A stretch of DNA of 64,000 bases, taken from NCBI GenBank assembly GCA_944324455.1, contig CALUWJ010000009.1, positions 1 through 64,000 of the forward strand. Direction: 5' to 3'. The DNA comes from Candidatus Gastranaerophilales bacterium. Lineage in GTDB: Bacteria; Cyanobacteriota; Vampirovibrionia; Gastranaerophilales; Gastranaerophilaceae. Under the pieces are notes generated by a model that saw only the letters and a list, made by a program, of their open reading frames with translations, did no database searches and had not been told where the DNA came from. Positions 22,003-31,096 of the stretch are shown in pieces. Each line of letters begins with the position of its first letter. Within the stretch, counting starts at the first letter, position 1. Position numbers and translations under genes: made by a program.

Positions 22003-23313
22003 ATGATGATAAGATCAGGGACAGACGATTATTATCGGGCTTACTTTGGCTACCATTTTTCCGAATATTTATCTCATAAGGAAAAACAGGATGCCAGAAT
22101 AAACGCTATTATAATATTGTTTATCATAAGTTTATTATTAGCAATTTTAGGAATTTCAAAACCAATATTTGCAAACACTCAGCATATTGATGATGTTAAA
22201 TTGACTCAGGATACAGAAAAGATATATTTACAGGAAAACTTTGAAAAGAATATAAAAAATAAGTATTCAGGCTCCTATATAACATTTCCGACAAAAGGAG
22301 TTGCGCATATTAAAAAGGTTAAATATATCAATTCAAAACCGATTAAAATTAATATTGTTGAATTAAACACCAATGTAAATCCATATTTAAAAATACAACC
22401 GCAAATCGCAAGTAATAAATTAAATTCAAAATCAAGTGTTAGGAAAATAGCTCAAAGACAAGGGGCAACCATAGCAATTAATGGAGGATTTTTTAAACCA
22501 CAGACTGGTGTACCTTTAGGGGCGTTAATGATAAATGGAGAGGTATTGACAGGTCCAATTTATAATAGAGTAGGAATTGCCATATTTGAGGATAGTGGAA
22601 AAACTTATTTTAAAATGGATAATATTGCTTTTGATATTAAAGCATATACTAATAATGCAACTGTTCAAATAGACAATATTAATCAACCAAGAATGCTTTT
22701 AACTCATACATTGTTATATACTCCGATTTGGGGTGTAAAATCTCCCTATGCGCCCCAAAATGGTTACAATATTTTGGTTAGCGGAAATATAATTAAAAAA
22801 ATTTCCGCTAATCCAATCGAAATGGGTGAAAATGATTTTGTGATTTCTGCACCTAAATCAGTGGTATCAAAGCTTGCAAAAAATAATAACAATATTTCTG
22901 TCAAAATTAATGTACCTGATAATTTAAAAGGCGCTCAGCATATTATTGGCGCAGGACCTTATCTTGTTAAGGATTCTCAGATTTATGTTGATTATAAAAC
23001 CCAGAAATTGCAGGCAATTTCAGGAAAAAATCCAAGGAGCGCGGTAGGATATAAAAATGATGGTACATTTATAATTGTTACGATTGATGGCAGGGAAAAA
23101 GCTTCTGTGGGTATGACGTTATATGAATTGGCTAAATTAATGAAAAATATAGGTTGTGAATATGCTATGAATTTTGATGGCGGTTCATCAAGTGCTATGT
23201 ATGTAAAAGGCAGGATTGTAAATTCAGCTGTTAACCAAGAGGGAATTGCTGTTTCAAATGCTTTAGTGGTATCTGAAATGTATCCTGATGAATATCAGCT
23301 ATCCAGTCTTTAG
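22003..23313 (+). CDS. Membrane-anchored phosphodiester glycosidase-like (NAGPA domain) protein
   Basis: 436 residues. A cytoplasmic N-terminus of about 35 residues is followed by one transmembrane helix (INAIIILFIISLLLAILGI). The outer part carries NAGPA/DUF2233 motifs: ATIAINGGFFKPQTGVPLGAL, VGYKNDGTFIIVTIDGR and MNFDGGSSSAMYVKG. This family includes the lysosomal 'uncovering enzyme' and bacterial envelope glycosidases; it removes sugar phosphodiesters or acts on exopolysaccharide or teichoic-like polymers. AGGTGAA precedes the double ATG at 22003. Its 3' end overlaps the convergent nnrD by 4 bases. Family is well supported; substrate unknown. Confidence 0.88.
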   Translation: MMIRSGTDDYYRAYFGYHFSEYLSHKEKQDARINAIIILFIISLLLAILGISKPIFANTQHIDDVKLTQDTEKIYLQENFEKNIKNKYSGSYITFPTKGVAHIKKVKYINSKPIKINIVELNTNVNPYLKIQPQIASNKLNSKSSVRKIAQRQGATIAINGGFFKPQTGVPLGALMINGEVLTGPIYNRVGIAIFEDSGKTYFKMDNIAFDIKAYTNNATVQIDNINQPRMLLTHTLLYTPIWGVKSPYAPQNGYNILVSGNIIKKISANPIEMGENDFVISAPKSVVSKLAKNNNNISVKINVPDNLKGAQHIIGAGPYLVKDSQIYVDYKTQKLQAISGKNPRSAVGYKNDGTFIIVTIDGREKASVGMTLYELAKLMKNIGCEYAMNFDGGSSSAMYVKGRIVNSAVNQEGIAVSNALVVSEMYPDEYQLSSL

Positions 23314-24209
23314 TTTGGATTTAAGATAGATTTAAAGGCATAGGGTATATATTTAACTAAATCGCTTGCCAAAACGCAATATTCACTCATTGCTTTTGAT
23401 GCAATTTCGCTTGTTAAGCCATGCATATAAACTGCAGTGCATACTGCTGATTCTAATGATAAGCCTTGAGCGCAAAAGCCTGCTATCATTCCTGTTAAAA
23501 CATCTCCGCTTCCTGCTTTAGCTAGTGCTGAGTTGCCTGTATGATTAATAAATATCTTGCCGTTTGGTATTGCAATAACGGATTCATGACCTTTTAATAA
23601 GACGATACAATCAAATTCTCTGCTTGCTTCCCAAGCCCATTTGGCTCTATTTTGTTGTATTTCTTGTACATCAACTCCTAAAAGTCTTGATAGTTCCAGT
23701 GGATGTGGTGTGATTACTGAATTTAGCGGAAAAGAAAAATTATTTGTTTCAGATAGTGTATTAATTGCATCTGCATCAATAATTATTGGAGTGTAGGACT
23801 TACAGTTTTTTTTAATGAAATTTAAAATAAAATCTTTAACCCCGCCTATTAAATTCAATCCGCAACCGATAGAAACAACATCATAATTTGCAATTGCAGA
23901 AATATATTTAAGTGAATCTTTTGGAATAGTTCCATAGTTAGATTGACCTAAATCTAGAAAAGTTATATCAGGGCACATTGATGAAATTGTGCTTATAACA
24001 TCGGAGCAACTTGCAAGCATTGTATAACCTGCGCCGACTCTTAATGATGCAATAGAACTCAAATATGCAGCTCCAGTGAATTGTGTTGAGCCTGCTATAT
24101 TTAGCACATGTCCATAAGTGCCTTTATGGGAATTTTGTACTCTTTTAGGTAGCAAATTAAGAATAATTTCTTTTCCCAAAACTTGAATATTGGCATTTTG
24201 TTGCGTCAT
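23310..24209 (-). CDS. nnrD: ADP/ATP-dependent NAD(P)H-hydrate dehydratase
   Basis: 299 residues of the YjeF C-terminal/NnrD ribokinase-like fold. It repairs hydrated NAD(P)H using a nucleotide. Key motifs: GHVLNIAGS at the start, IDADAIN in the middle, and the anion hole/catalytic loop GSGDVLTGMIAGF. The epimerase half (NnrE) is not fused here. GGAGA precedes ATG 24209. Last gene of the lptC-to-nnrD leftward run. Secure. Confidence 0.92.
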   Translation of the reverse strand: MTQQNANIQVLGKEIILNLLPKRVQNSHKGTYGHVLNIAGSTQFTGAAYLSSIASLRVGAGYTMLASCSDVISTISSMCPDITFLDLGQSNYGTIPKDSLKYISAIANYDVVSIGCGLNLIGGVKDFILNFIKKNCKSYTPIIIDADAINTLSETNNFSFPLNSVITPHPLELSRLLGVDVQEIQQNRAKWAWEASREFDCIVLLKGHESVIAIPNGKIFINHTGNSALAKAGSGDVLTGMIAGFCAQGLSLESAVCTAVYMHGLTSEIASKAMSEYCVLASDLVKYIPYAFKSILNPN

Positions 24210-24212
24210 TTG

Positions 24213-24695
24213 TTAATCTCCAAAATCATTTAAACTAACCCCAAATTGCCTAAAAGCCTCATAGGCTGCTATTGCAACAGAGTTTGATAAATTCAGGCTT
24301 CTTGTATTTTTTTTCATAGGAATTGTAGCGCAAAATTCAGAATTTTTATTTAAAATTTCTTCTGGTATTCCTCTTGTTTCAGGTCCAAAAACCAAGAAAT
24401 CCCCTTGCTTGTATTCTATATTTGTATATATGTTATTTGTTTTAGTTGTGAAATAATAAAAATTTGAATTTTTGTTATTTTCTAATAACGTATCTAAATT
24501 TTCAACATGTTCAATTTCCAGTTTATCCCAATAATCAAGCCCTGCTCTTTTAAGGTATTTATCTGATAAAATAAAACCCAATCTGCCCACAAGATATAAT
24601 TTTGCTCCAAGACAGGCGCATAATCTGGCAATATTTCCTGTGTTTTGCGGAATTTCTGGTTCATATAAGACTATATTTAAAAAATCTGATTTCAT
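24213..24695 (-). CDS. trmL: tRNA (cytidine/uridine-34-2'-O)-methyltransferase
   Basis: 160 residues, single-domain SpoU-class (SPOUT) methyltransferase. Conserved EPEIPQNTGNIARLCA, RAGLDYWDKLE, FGPETRGIP and IPMKKNTRSLNLSNSVAIA are the TrmL motifs, including the trefoil-knot SAM-binding loop. It methylates the wobble base of tRNA-Leu. The ATG overlaps the pgsA-like stop by one base (TAATG), so the two are coupled. Secure. Confidence 0.93.
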   Translation of the reverse strand: MKSDFLNIVLYEPEIPQNTGNIARLCACLGAKLYLVGRLGFILSDKYLKRAGLDYWDKLEIEHVENLDTLLENNKNSNFYYFTTKTNNIYTNIEYKQGDFLVFGPETRGIPEEILNKNSEFCATIPMKKNTRSLNLSNSVAIAAYEAFRQFGVSLNDFGD

Positions 24696-25309
24696 TATTG
24701 ATTTTGATTATCCTCAAAAAATCTTTTAGATTCAAATATTACGGGTAACCCTCTTAAAACACAAAATGCAACTGAAATATAAGCGCAAATTAAACCAATA
24801 TTAAAAATTAAATCTTTATTTTGATATTCAAGAGGTATGTTTCCTGCAATTAACAAGAAGAAAGCTATTGCTTTACATACTGCATAAGTGAACCTTGAAA
24901 AATTTGATGCAACAATGAATTTCGCAATTTTTCCTTGCATCATGGTTGTTTTACCAAAGGCAGTGTAACCTTTTTCAAAAGCAAGTGTTCTTAGAGAATC
25001 TGTTATAATGCCTCTTGTTAAAACAATTAAAGGGATTATAACATTTATCCAGCCAAGCGCACAAAATGAAATCCAAAAAGCATTTTCAACTATTCTATCG
25101 CCCATGATATCTAAAAGTGCACCAAAGCGAGATGATATATTAAATTTACGTGCTACAAAACCATCAAGACCATCAAACCACATTAAAATTGCCGTTAAAA
25201 AAAGTGCAGCATAATATGAAGTTGGACACTCTGTGCAATATAGTAAACCAATTACCACAAAAACAAAACATATTCTTGATAGTGTTATAATATTTGCTAA
25301 ATTTTTCAT
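24695..25309 (-). CDS. pgsA: CDP-alcohol phosphatidyltransferase (PgsA-like)
   Basis: 204 residues from ATG 25309, which follows GAGGAGG at correct spacing; the longer frame to 25324 overlaps lpxB and lacks a site. The CDP-alcohol transferase signature DGx2ARx8Gx3Dx3D is complete in DGLDGFVARKFNISSRFGAL followed by LDIMGDR. Several transmembrane helices follow. The most likely activity is phosphatidylglycerophosphate synthesis; other CDP-alcohol transferases cannot be excluded. Set between lpxB and trmL. Confidence 0.85.
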   Translation of the reverse strand: MKNLANIITLSRICFVFVVIGLLYCTECPTSYYAALFLTAILMWFDGLDGFVARKFNISSRFGALLDIMGDRIVENAFWISFCALGWINVIIPLIVLTRGIITDSLRTLAFEKGYTAFGKTTMMQGKIAKFIVASNFSRFTYAVCKAIAFFLLIAGNIPLEYQNKDLIFNIGLICAYISVAFCVLRGLPVIFESKRFFEDNQNQ

Positions 25310-25310
25310 T

Positions 25311-26423
25311 TTATGCCTCCTCAAGCTCTTTTTTGATGCTTTGTGCTACTTTTAATACACAATGTGAATTTGTTAATAATTCTTTTGTTTTTTTACAGCC
25401 TTCTAATATATATTCTCTTTTTTTATTGTCATCTAAAATTTGATTTATGCATTTTGCTATTTTTTCAGGTCTTGCTTCATACATTAAAAATTCATCTATA
25501 TAGTCTTTTTTTGTGATTATATTAACAAGGCATGCTTTTTTAATGTTTCTAACTAAAAGATAAACTAAATAGAAAAACAATGGACCTTTATATGCTATTA
25601 GCATGGGAGTTTCATACATTGCAGCCTCTAGGGCAACTGTTCCTGAGGCTAAAATTAAAGCATCAGAATATGCCAAAAGTTGATGGTTTTCATCTTTTAG
25701 TTCTTTGTAAGGAATTTTAAAATCAACATCTGATAAGCTTTTTGCATGTGAAAAAACAAATTGTATGTCATCTCTTGTTTTTTCAATTAGTTTTGCTGCT
25801 TTTATAAAAATATTTAATAGAAAATGTATTTCAAAAATTCTTGAACCGGGGAAAATTCCAATTAATTTCTTGTTTAAATCTAAATTATGTTTTTTAAAAA
25901 AAACTTCTCTGTGATTGCATATAGGCAATTCTGACACCAAAGGATGTCCTACAAACTCAGCTTTAATTCCTTCTTTGTCATAAAACTCTTTTTCAAAAGG
26001 AAATATTGTAAAAACTTTATCTATATTTTTTTTGATTGTTTTTAATCTATGTTTTCTTGAAGCCCAAACTTGGGGCGGGATAAAATAGAATGTTTTAATA
26101 CCTGCTTTTTTTAAATGCTTTGAAATTTGCAGATTAAAAGCACCGTAATCCACTAATAAAACTAAGTCTGGCTTAAATTCTTCTTTTAGATATTTAACTA
26201 TTTTTAAACCTAATGACAGATGATTTATGATTGTTTTTGGAGTTAAACCGACTTTTCCCATTTTTTTATGGTTGCAAAATAGTTTCACTCCCTCATTTTC
26301 AAGGTTTGATTCGCCAACACCTTCAATTATTACATTAGGATATATTTTTTTTAATTCCCTAACTACTCCTGAAGCGTGCTTGTCCCCTGAATATTCTCCT
26401 GTAATTATAAAGATTTTTTTCAT
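25311..26423 (-). CDS. lpxB: Lipid-A-disaccharide synthase
   Basis: 370 residues. LpxB (GT19) joins UDP-diacylglucosamine and lipid X on the inner-membrane face. The start IFIITGEYSGDKHASGVVRE is the typical LpxB N-terminus. PPQVWASRKHRLKTI, FVGHPLV and FPGSRIFEI are conserved, and the C-terminal acceptor region has ALILASGTVALEAA. Begins one base after lpxI, the enzyme making its lipid X substrate. Secure, and evidence for an outer membrane with lipid A. Confidence 0.95.
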   Translation of the reverse strand: MKKIFIITGEYSGDKHASGVVRELKKIYPNVIIEGVGESNLENEGVKLFCNHKKMGKVGLTPKTIINHLSLGLKIVKYLKEEFKPDLVLLVDYGAFNLQISKHLKKAGIKTFYFIPPQVWASRKHRLKTIKKNIDKVFTIFPFEKEFYDKEGIKAEFVGHPLVSELPICNHREVFFKKHNLDLNKKLIGIFPGSRIFEIHFLLNIFIKAAKLIEKTRDDIQFVFSHAKSLSDVDFKIPYKELKDENHQLLAYSDALILASGTVALEAAMYETPMLIAYKGPLFFYLVYLLVRNIKKACLVNIITKKDYIDEFLMYEARPEKIAKCINQILDDNKKREYILEGCKKTKELLTNSHCVLKVAQSIKKELEEA

Positions 26424-26424
26424 A

Positions 26425-27246
26425 TTAAAGTGCTACAATTACCATTTTATGTTTATTTGCAAAGTCAACCATTTTTTCTTTATCTACAATAATAGTTTCC
26501 CCGCTTTCAAGCGCTAAAAGATTTGCGCCGTATTTTTTCATTGTTTTTATTGTTCTTAAACCAACTGCCGGTATATCAAAGCGTTTATCTTGAGCGGGTT
26601 TTGAAACTTTTACCACTATTGCATTTTTTCTTTTTGCCAGTTTTGCTCCGCGTTTAATGCATCTATCTGTACCTTCAATGGCTTCTATTGCCATAATCAT
26701 TCTATCTTTCATAACAACAGATTGGCCTATATCTAGCCCGCCCATTTGTTTTGCAATTTTAAAGCCATATTCTATGTCTGCATTTTGAGCTTCTGTTGGT
26801 GCAATATTTGTTAAAACGCCTTTTTGAATCATTAAGTTTTTAATGAAAATAGTCTGATCCAGTATTGTTATTCCAATATTTTCCAATTGTTCAACTATTT
26901 TTAGCATTATTGCATCATCATTTAGCTTTTTCATTTCTTTTAGAAGCTCAATAGCTGTCTTTTCAAGTTTTGGGCGTTTAACAAGCATCGTTTTAGAAAC
27001 TTTGCCTAAAAAAGTTAGTTGTTTTATTTCTTCATCTTTAAGAAATTTTTTAATTGAATCAACTTGCCCGGGGCCATAAGAAACAACTTTTGAACAGTAT
27101 TTTTTTAATTCTTTGTAGTTATCAGATGATAAAGAAATGCAGATAACTTCAAAACCGTTCTGTTTGGCGCTTTTTGCCATATTGACAGGTAACTGCCCAT
27201 CTCCTGCTATTAAGCATTGTTTATGTTCAAGAACTATATTTGACAT
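26425..27246 (-). CDS. lpxI: UDP-2,3-diacylglucosamine diphosphatase LpxI
   Basis: 273 residues, DUF1009 family. LpxI makes lipid X from UDP-2,3-diacylglucosamine, replacing LpxH. N-terminal GDGQLPVNMAKSAKQNG and LGKVSKTMLV, and C-terminal GTDRCIKRGAKLAKRKN plus KPAQDKRFDIPAVGLRTI, are LpxI hallmarks. Placed directly before lpxB, the next pathway enzyme. Secure. Confidence 0.93.
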   Translation of the reverse strand: MSNIVLEHKQCLIAGDGQLPVNMAKSAKQNGFEVICISLSSDNYKELKKYCSKVVSYGPGQVDSIKKFLKDEEIKQLTFLGKVSKTMLVKRPKLEKTAIELLKEMKKLNDDAIMLKIVEQLENIGITILDQTIFIKNLMIQKGVLTNIAPTEAQNADIEYGFKIAKQMGGLDIGQSVVMKDRMIMAIEAIEGTDRCIKRGAKLAKRKNAIVVKVSKPAQDKRFDIPAVGLRTIKTMKKYGANLLALESGETIIVDKEKMVDFANKHKMVIVAL

Positions 27247-27248
27247 TT

Positions 27249-28232
27249 TTATAAGCTAAACTCCATTTTGTTGTCTTTTTCTTTTGTAGTATTTTGTTCA
27301 ATATTTGTTTTAACATTGCCAACCGCTTCAAAAGTTTTAGGCTGCATTGTCATGGTGATTTTATCTGCTTCAACAGAATTTACACCTTTTTCTACAATTT
27401 TTGATCTTCCTGTAAAGATAATTTTTTCTGGCTTATTTGTTTTTGCGTTTATGTGCATAATCGCTTTTGGTCCGTCTGCTACATAATCGCCGTAATCAAC
27501 ATGTACTGCACCTGAAGCCATCATTGTATTTCCTTTTCTGTCGTATTGTTGGCTGCGGGCGGTAATAATTACTCTATCACCATTTTCAAACGTTACATCA
27601 GAAAGAGTGTTGCCGTTTACTATTATATCTTGTCTTAATTTTGAATATCTGATTTCATCACCTTTGATTATGCTTTTATCTTGTTTGATTATTGCTCTGG
27701 AGGATAGTTTAAGATTATGAACATCTCCTTTTTTATCTAAAAGAGCATAAGCATTATCTGATGTTGCTACCATATCTTCATAGTTAATTACTACATTACC
27801 AATTGCTTTCATTAGGTTTGTATTTGTATCATATTCTTGCATATTAGCTGTAATAATTATTGTAGGTTTTTTATTTTCTAATATGTTTGTTTGTGTATTT
27901 CCTTGTGCTGTAATAATCTTTTTGATTAAAGAAACTTTGATTATATCTGCTTTGACTTCGTGTTTTTTATTATCTTTTATTTGATGTGCGTAGGGTTTAT
28001 CAAAAAAAGTTGCTAAAGATGGTTTTTTTGTTTGAGGTTCAAGGTCAAGATCAGCTCTTGGTGATTGGACAACTACATCCCCAACTTGAACCTTAACATC
28101 TCCTGTAAAATAACCTTTGTTTTTATCCATTTGTATTTCTTGTTTTTTAGATTCAATTGTAATTGCAAAAACACTGCTTGCAAAAAGTAGAACAAAAAAT
28201 ACTATTATAAATTTTATATTTATCTTTTTCAT
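27249..28232 (-). CDS. lptA: LptA/OstA-like periplasmic LPS transport protein
   Basis: 327 residues. A Sec signal peptide (IIVFFVLLFASSVFA) precedes repeated OstA-type beta strands: GYFTGDVKVQVGDVVVQSP, TNLMKAIGNVVINYEDM and NTMMASGAVHVDYGDYVADG. It is much longer than E. coli LptA (185 residues), with about three OstA repeats, so it may form a longer stretch of the LPS bridge. It lies between lptC and lpxI, which fits LPS export. LptA is the best call, but an organism-specific OstA protein is possible. Confidence 0.82.
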   Translation of the reverse strand: MKKINIKFIIVFFVLLFASSVFAITIESKKQEIQMDKNKGYFTGDVKVQVGDVVVQSPRADLDLEPQTKKPSLATFFDKPYAHQIKDNKKHEVKADIIKVSLIKKIITAQGNTQTNILENKKPTIIITANMQEYDTNTNLMKAIGNVVINYEDMVATSDNAYALLDKKGDVHNLKLSSRAIIKQDKSIIKGDEIRYSKLRQDIIVNGNTLSDVTFENGDRVIITARSQQYDRKGNTMMASGAVHVDYGDYVADGPKAIMHINAKTNKPEKIIFTGRSKIVEKGVNSVEADKITMTMQPKTFEAVGNVKTNIEQNTTKEKDNKMEFSL

Positions 28233-28253
28233 AATTAATAATCTAGCATAAAA

Positions 28254-28844
28254 TTAAAGCTGTGTATATTTTTTCTTTGCATTATCATCTGCATAAACTT
28301 TTGAAATTGTGTTATCAAAAATTTTAAAATTAGTAAGTGTGGAATTAAAAACCGCCCTTTTTGCTTTTGCAATAAATTGGTCATTATGGATAAATTGCAC
28401 ATTACCGTTAGCAAGGATATCTTTATCTTCTCCTTGCCATATTAATTCATCAGCATATAGCTGAGAGCCGTCTTTTCCAACAAAAAGATTATCTCCGTTT
28501 AGAATAACTTTTTTGGTTTTTTCGTCATAAGTTCCTTTGTTAGATCTGAAACTTACAACAACTTCGCCATTTTTATCGTAAAAATTTCCGATAACATCAT
28601 TTAATAGTACGCTATTGTATTCAGAATTGTATTCGCCTGATTTTGCGTAAAATTCCCAATATTTTTTTTGGTCTTGTGTTTCTGTAACAATGATATTTTT
28701 AACAATGGCATGCTGATTTTTCATTGAATTATCGTCTGAGTTTTTGCGCACGGTTCTTGTTATGAACCAAGACCACACAACCCCCCAGCCGATAAGCAGT
28801 ATCATTGCAAGAATGAAAAATTTTACTATCTTTTTTCTTTTCAT
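28254..28844 (-). CDS. lptC: LPS export system protein LptC
   Basis: 196 residues. One N-terminal transmembrane helix (FFILAMILLIGWGVVWSWF) is followed by a periplasmic beta-jellyroll: KKYWEFYAKSGEYN, VVVSFRSNKGTYDEKTKKV and DELIWQGEDKDILANGNVQF. This is the LptC arrangement, passing LPS from the LptBFG transporter to LptA. First gene of the run lptC-lptA-lpxI-lpxB-pgsA-trmL-nnrD. No strong Shine-Dalgarno before the ATG. Confidence 0.85.
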   Translation of the reverse strand: MKRKKIVKFFILAMILLIGWGVVWSWFITRTVRKNSDDNSMKNQHAIVKNIIVTETQDQKKYWEFYAKSGEYNSEYNSVLLNDVIGNFYDKNGEVVVSFRSNKGTYDEKTKKVILNGDNLFVGKDGSQLYADELIWQGEDKDILANGNVQFIHNDQFIAKAKRAVFNSTLTNFKIFDNTISKVYADDNAKKKYTQL

Positions 28845-28902
28845 ACAAAGATAATAGCATAAATAATATCAATTGGGCTAATTTATCTTTTGTTTATCTG
28901 GT

Positions 28903-30636
28903 TTAGATAGCCATAATATCACTTTTCTTTTCTTGCAATTTTTCTATGTTTGCAATTTTTTCAAGGCAGCTATTTTTTATCTCAGATGAAAATATTTTTT
29001 CAATATCTTTTTTGATATCTGCATTATTATTTATTTCAGGATATGCTTTTATAATTTGTGCAATTAATTCATCGCTTGATGTATTAAATAATCTTGTAAT
29101 ATAGTCATCAGAACCGCCCAATCTAATTCCTGTTGAGCTTTTTAATTCTTTTGTTAAAAGATTAATGGCGTTATCGTTGCCGTTTTCTGCTTGAGAAATT
29201 AGAATATCTGCGAATTGATTTATATGATTTGTTCTATCATCTAATAGATAGTTTGAATCTATTGCATTAAAGAAACTGCCGTTATTTTCATTAAATGTTT
29301 CTAAAATTTTAACAATGTCAGCTTGTGAATACTCATTATTATTTAATAGATTGTTTATATTTTCTTTATTTATTTGACCATTTGACACTAATTCACTTGC
29401 AATCGTAAGCGCCTCTTTATCTGATATTACATTTTCATTTAAAGTTTCACTTGCTGTCGGGTTAGTGTTTTCAGCTTCACCTGTTTCATTTGGTGTCGGG
29501 TCCATAGCTTCAGATTCATTTGTTTTATCCGTTGTTATTTCACCATTTGTCATGGTTTTAAAAATTGCATCTAAATATTGCTTTTGAATATCATCATTAT
29601 ATTTTGTAACTTCATCAATTATATTTTCGATACCGCCTTTATCTTTAATTAATTCTTTCATGTCGGCATTTGTGTAGTTGCCTTCTGATAGCAAATCAAG
29701 TGCTTCTTGGGTATCATATTTTGACCAATCAACCCCGCTTGATTTTGATTCAACTTCCATTGAATTTAGTGTGTCAAAGAAATTATCGAATTTTTGATTT
29801 CTTAAATCTTGGTCGTTAAATGAATTTATTATTAAATCTGTTAATTTGACATCATCATTTAATTCTTTTAATTGTTCCATGTTTGGATTATTTGAATTTA
29901 TATAGCTTTCATATAATTTTGTAGCGCTATCAATAAATTCTGACCTATATTTAACTTCATCAGCTGATGAAGTTTCGTTTTCTAAGAGTTTATTAAAATC
30001 ATAATTTTTTGCAAAGTTTATTATATCATCTGAACTATAATCACCTGATTCAAGTAATGTATTAAGTTCATCTGTAAATTCACTCATTAAATTGGTTAAT
30101 TCAATATTTGCAGCATCGGAATTAGAGTCCCCTGAATCTGATGTTGATGGAGTTATATTATCTTCATCCTCTGCTTTGGGTGTTTCTTCGTTTTCTTTAT
30201 TTTCGGCACCTGTAATATCTAAATCATCTGACGAAGAATCTATTTCGCCTTCTGTTTCTCTAGGGGCATTAATAAATGTATATAAACTGCCAACGGTTAT
30301 TTTATTAATTTCATCACCTTTTTCACCGTTGAAATCTGAACCATACATTAAAAGCAGTTGTTCTAATTCATCTTCATCTATCACATCTTTTGAATCATCA
30401 TCTGTGTTATAATTCAAAATTTCCCAGCATGCATTTGCTATATTTGAATCAAAGCCGATTTCTGTAATTCTGTCAATAAAATCTTCTTTTGTTGCTCCTG
30501 CTTGTAAACCGTCTTCACCAAAAATAGAGACATTTCTTACACTGCCTTTTCCAAATTTTGTTAAGCCAGTGTCTTTCATGGCTTTTTCTAAGTCACTTGT
30601 TGAATTAAATCCATATTGTGAGATTGAGTTATCCAT
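28903..30636 (-). CDS. Acidic hypothetical protein with EF-hand-like loop
   Basis: About 577 residues from ATG 30636, which has GGAG six bases upstream; the ATG 12 bases further up lacks one. No signal peptide. The N-terminal ~110 residues hold FIDRITEIGFDSNIANACWEIL followed by the acidic loop DDDSKDVIDEDE, which fits an EF-hand calcium loop (Asp 1, Ile 8, Glu 12). The rest is very acidic, rich in Asp/Glu/Asn/Ser, with low-complexity linkers and repeated short helical units (for example LLSEGNYTNADMKELI, LLNNNEYSQADIVKIL). It shares its first module with the small upstream gene. I do not recognise the family; calcium binding is inferred. Confidence 0.7.
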   Translation of the reverse strand: MDNSISQYGFNSTSDLEKAMKDTGLTKFGKGSVRNVSIFGEDGLQAGATKEDFIDRITEIGFDSNIANACWEILNYNTDDDSKDVIDEDELEQLLLMYGSDFNGEKGDEINKITVGSLYTFINAPRETEGEIDSSSDDLDITGAENKENEETPKAEDEDNITPSTSDSGDSNSDAANIELTNLMSEFTDELNTLLESGDYSSDDIINFAKNYDFNKLLENETSSADEVKYRSEFIDSATKLYESYINSNNPNMEQLKELNDDVKLTDLIINSFNDQDLRNQKFDNFFDTLNSMEVESKSSGVDWSKYDTQEALDLLSEGNYTNADMKELIKDKGGIENIIDEVTKYNDDIQKQYLDAIFKTMTNGEITTDKTNESEAMDPTPNETGEAENTNPTASETLNENVISDKEALTIASELVSNGQINKENINNLLNNNEYSQADIVKILETFNENNGSFFNAIDSNYLLDDRTNHINQFADILISQAENGNDNAINLLTKELKSSTGIRLGGSDDYITRLFNTSSDELIAQIIKAYPEINNNADIKKDIEKIFSSEIKNSCLEKIANIEKLQEKKSDIMAI

Positions 30637-30687
30637 ATTTGTCTCCATTGCGTTAGTATTTTTGCTTTAATGTAAAAATTAATATTT

Positions 30688-31002
30688 CTATTCTTCAGAT
30701 GAAAATGCGCCAATTAATCTTTCTAATTCACTATCATCAATGTTATCTGAATCATCATTCGGGTCTATGTTTAATACATCCCAGCAAGCGTTTGCAATTT
30801 CGTCATCAAATCCGAAATCAGCAAATCTTTCCATAAATTCTTCTTTTGTTGTTTCTTTTTGTTCATTGCCTTGGCCAAAAATTGAACCATAGTCTTTTGA
30901 TTGCTCTAAAACTCCTGATGCGTTTTTAGAAGAAGCTTGTTTTAAATCCATATTGGGTTTAAAATCATGCGCACCAATCATGTTAATACTTTCATTACCC
31001 AT
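30688..31002 (-). CDS. Small EF-hand-like hypothetical protein
   Basis: About 104 residues from ATG 31002 (AAAGGTG six bases upstream); the frame could extend to 31023. It shares FMERFADFGFDDEIANACWDVL and an acidic loop (PNDDSDNIDDSE) with the longer downstream protein, so the two are paralogs in tandem. The loop is a weaker EF-hand match, with no Asp at position 1. Function unknown. Confidence 0.65.
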   Translation of the reverse strand: MGNESINMIGAHDFKPNMDLKQASSKNASGVLEQSKDYGSIFGQGNEQKETTKEEFMERFADFGFDDEIANACWDVLNIDPNDDSDNIDDSELERLIGAFSSEE

Positions 31003-31096
31003 ACCATTCACCTTTATCATCATATGTACAAAGTTAATTACGGCTTAATTAATCCAAAACTTAAATGAAATTAAAAAATATTTACATAAGTTAATA

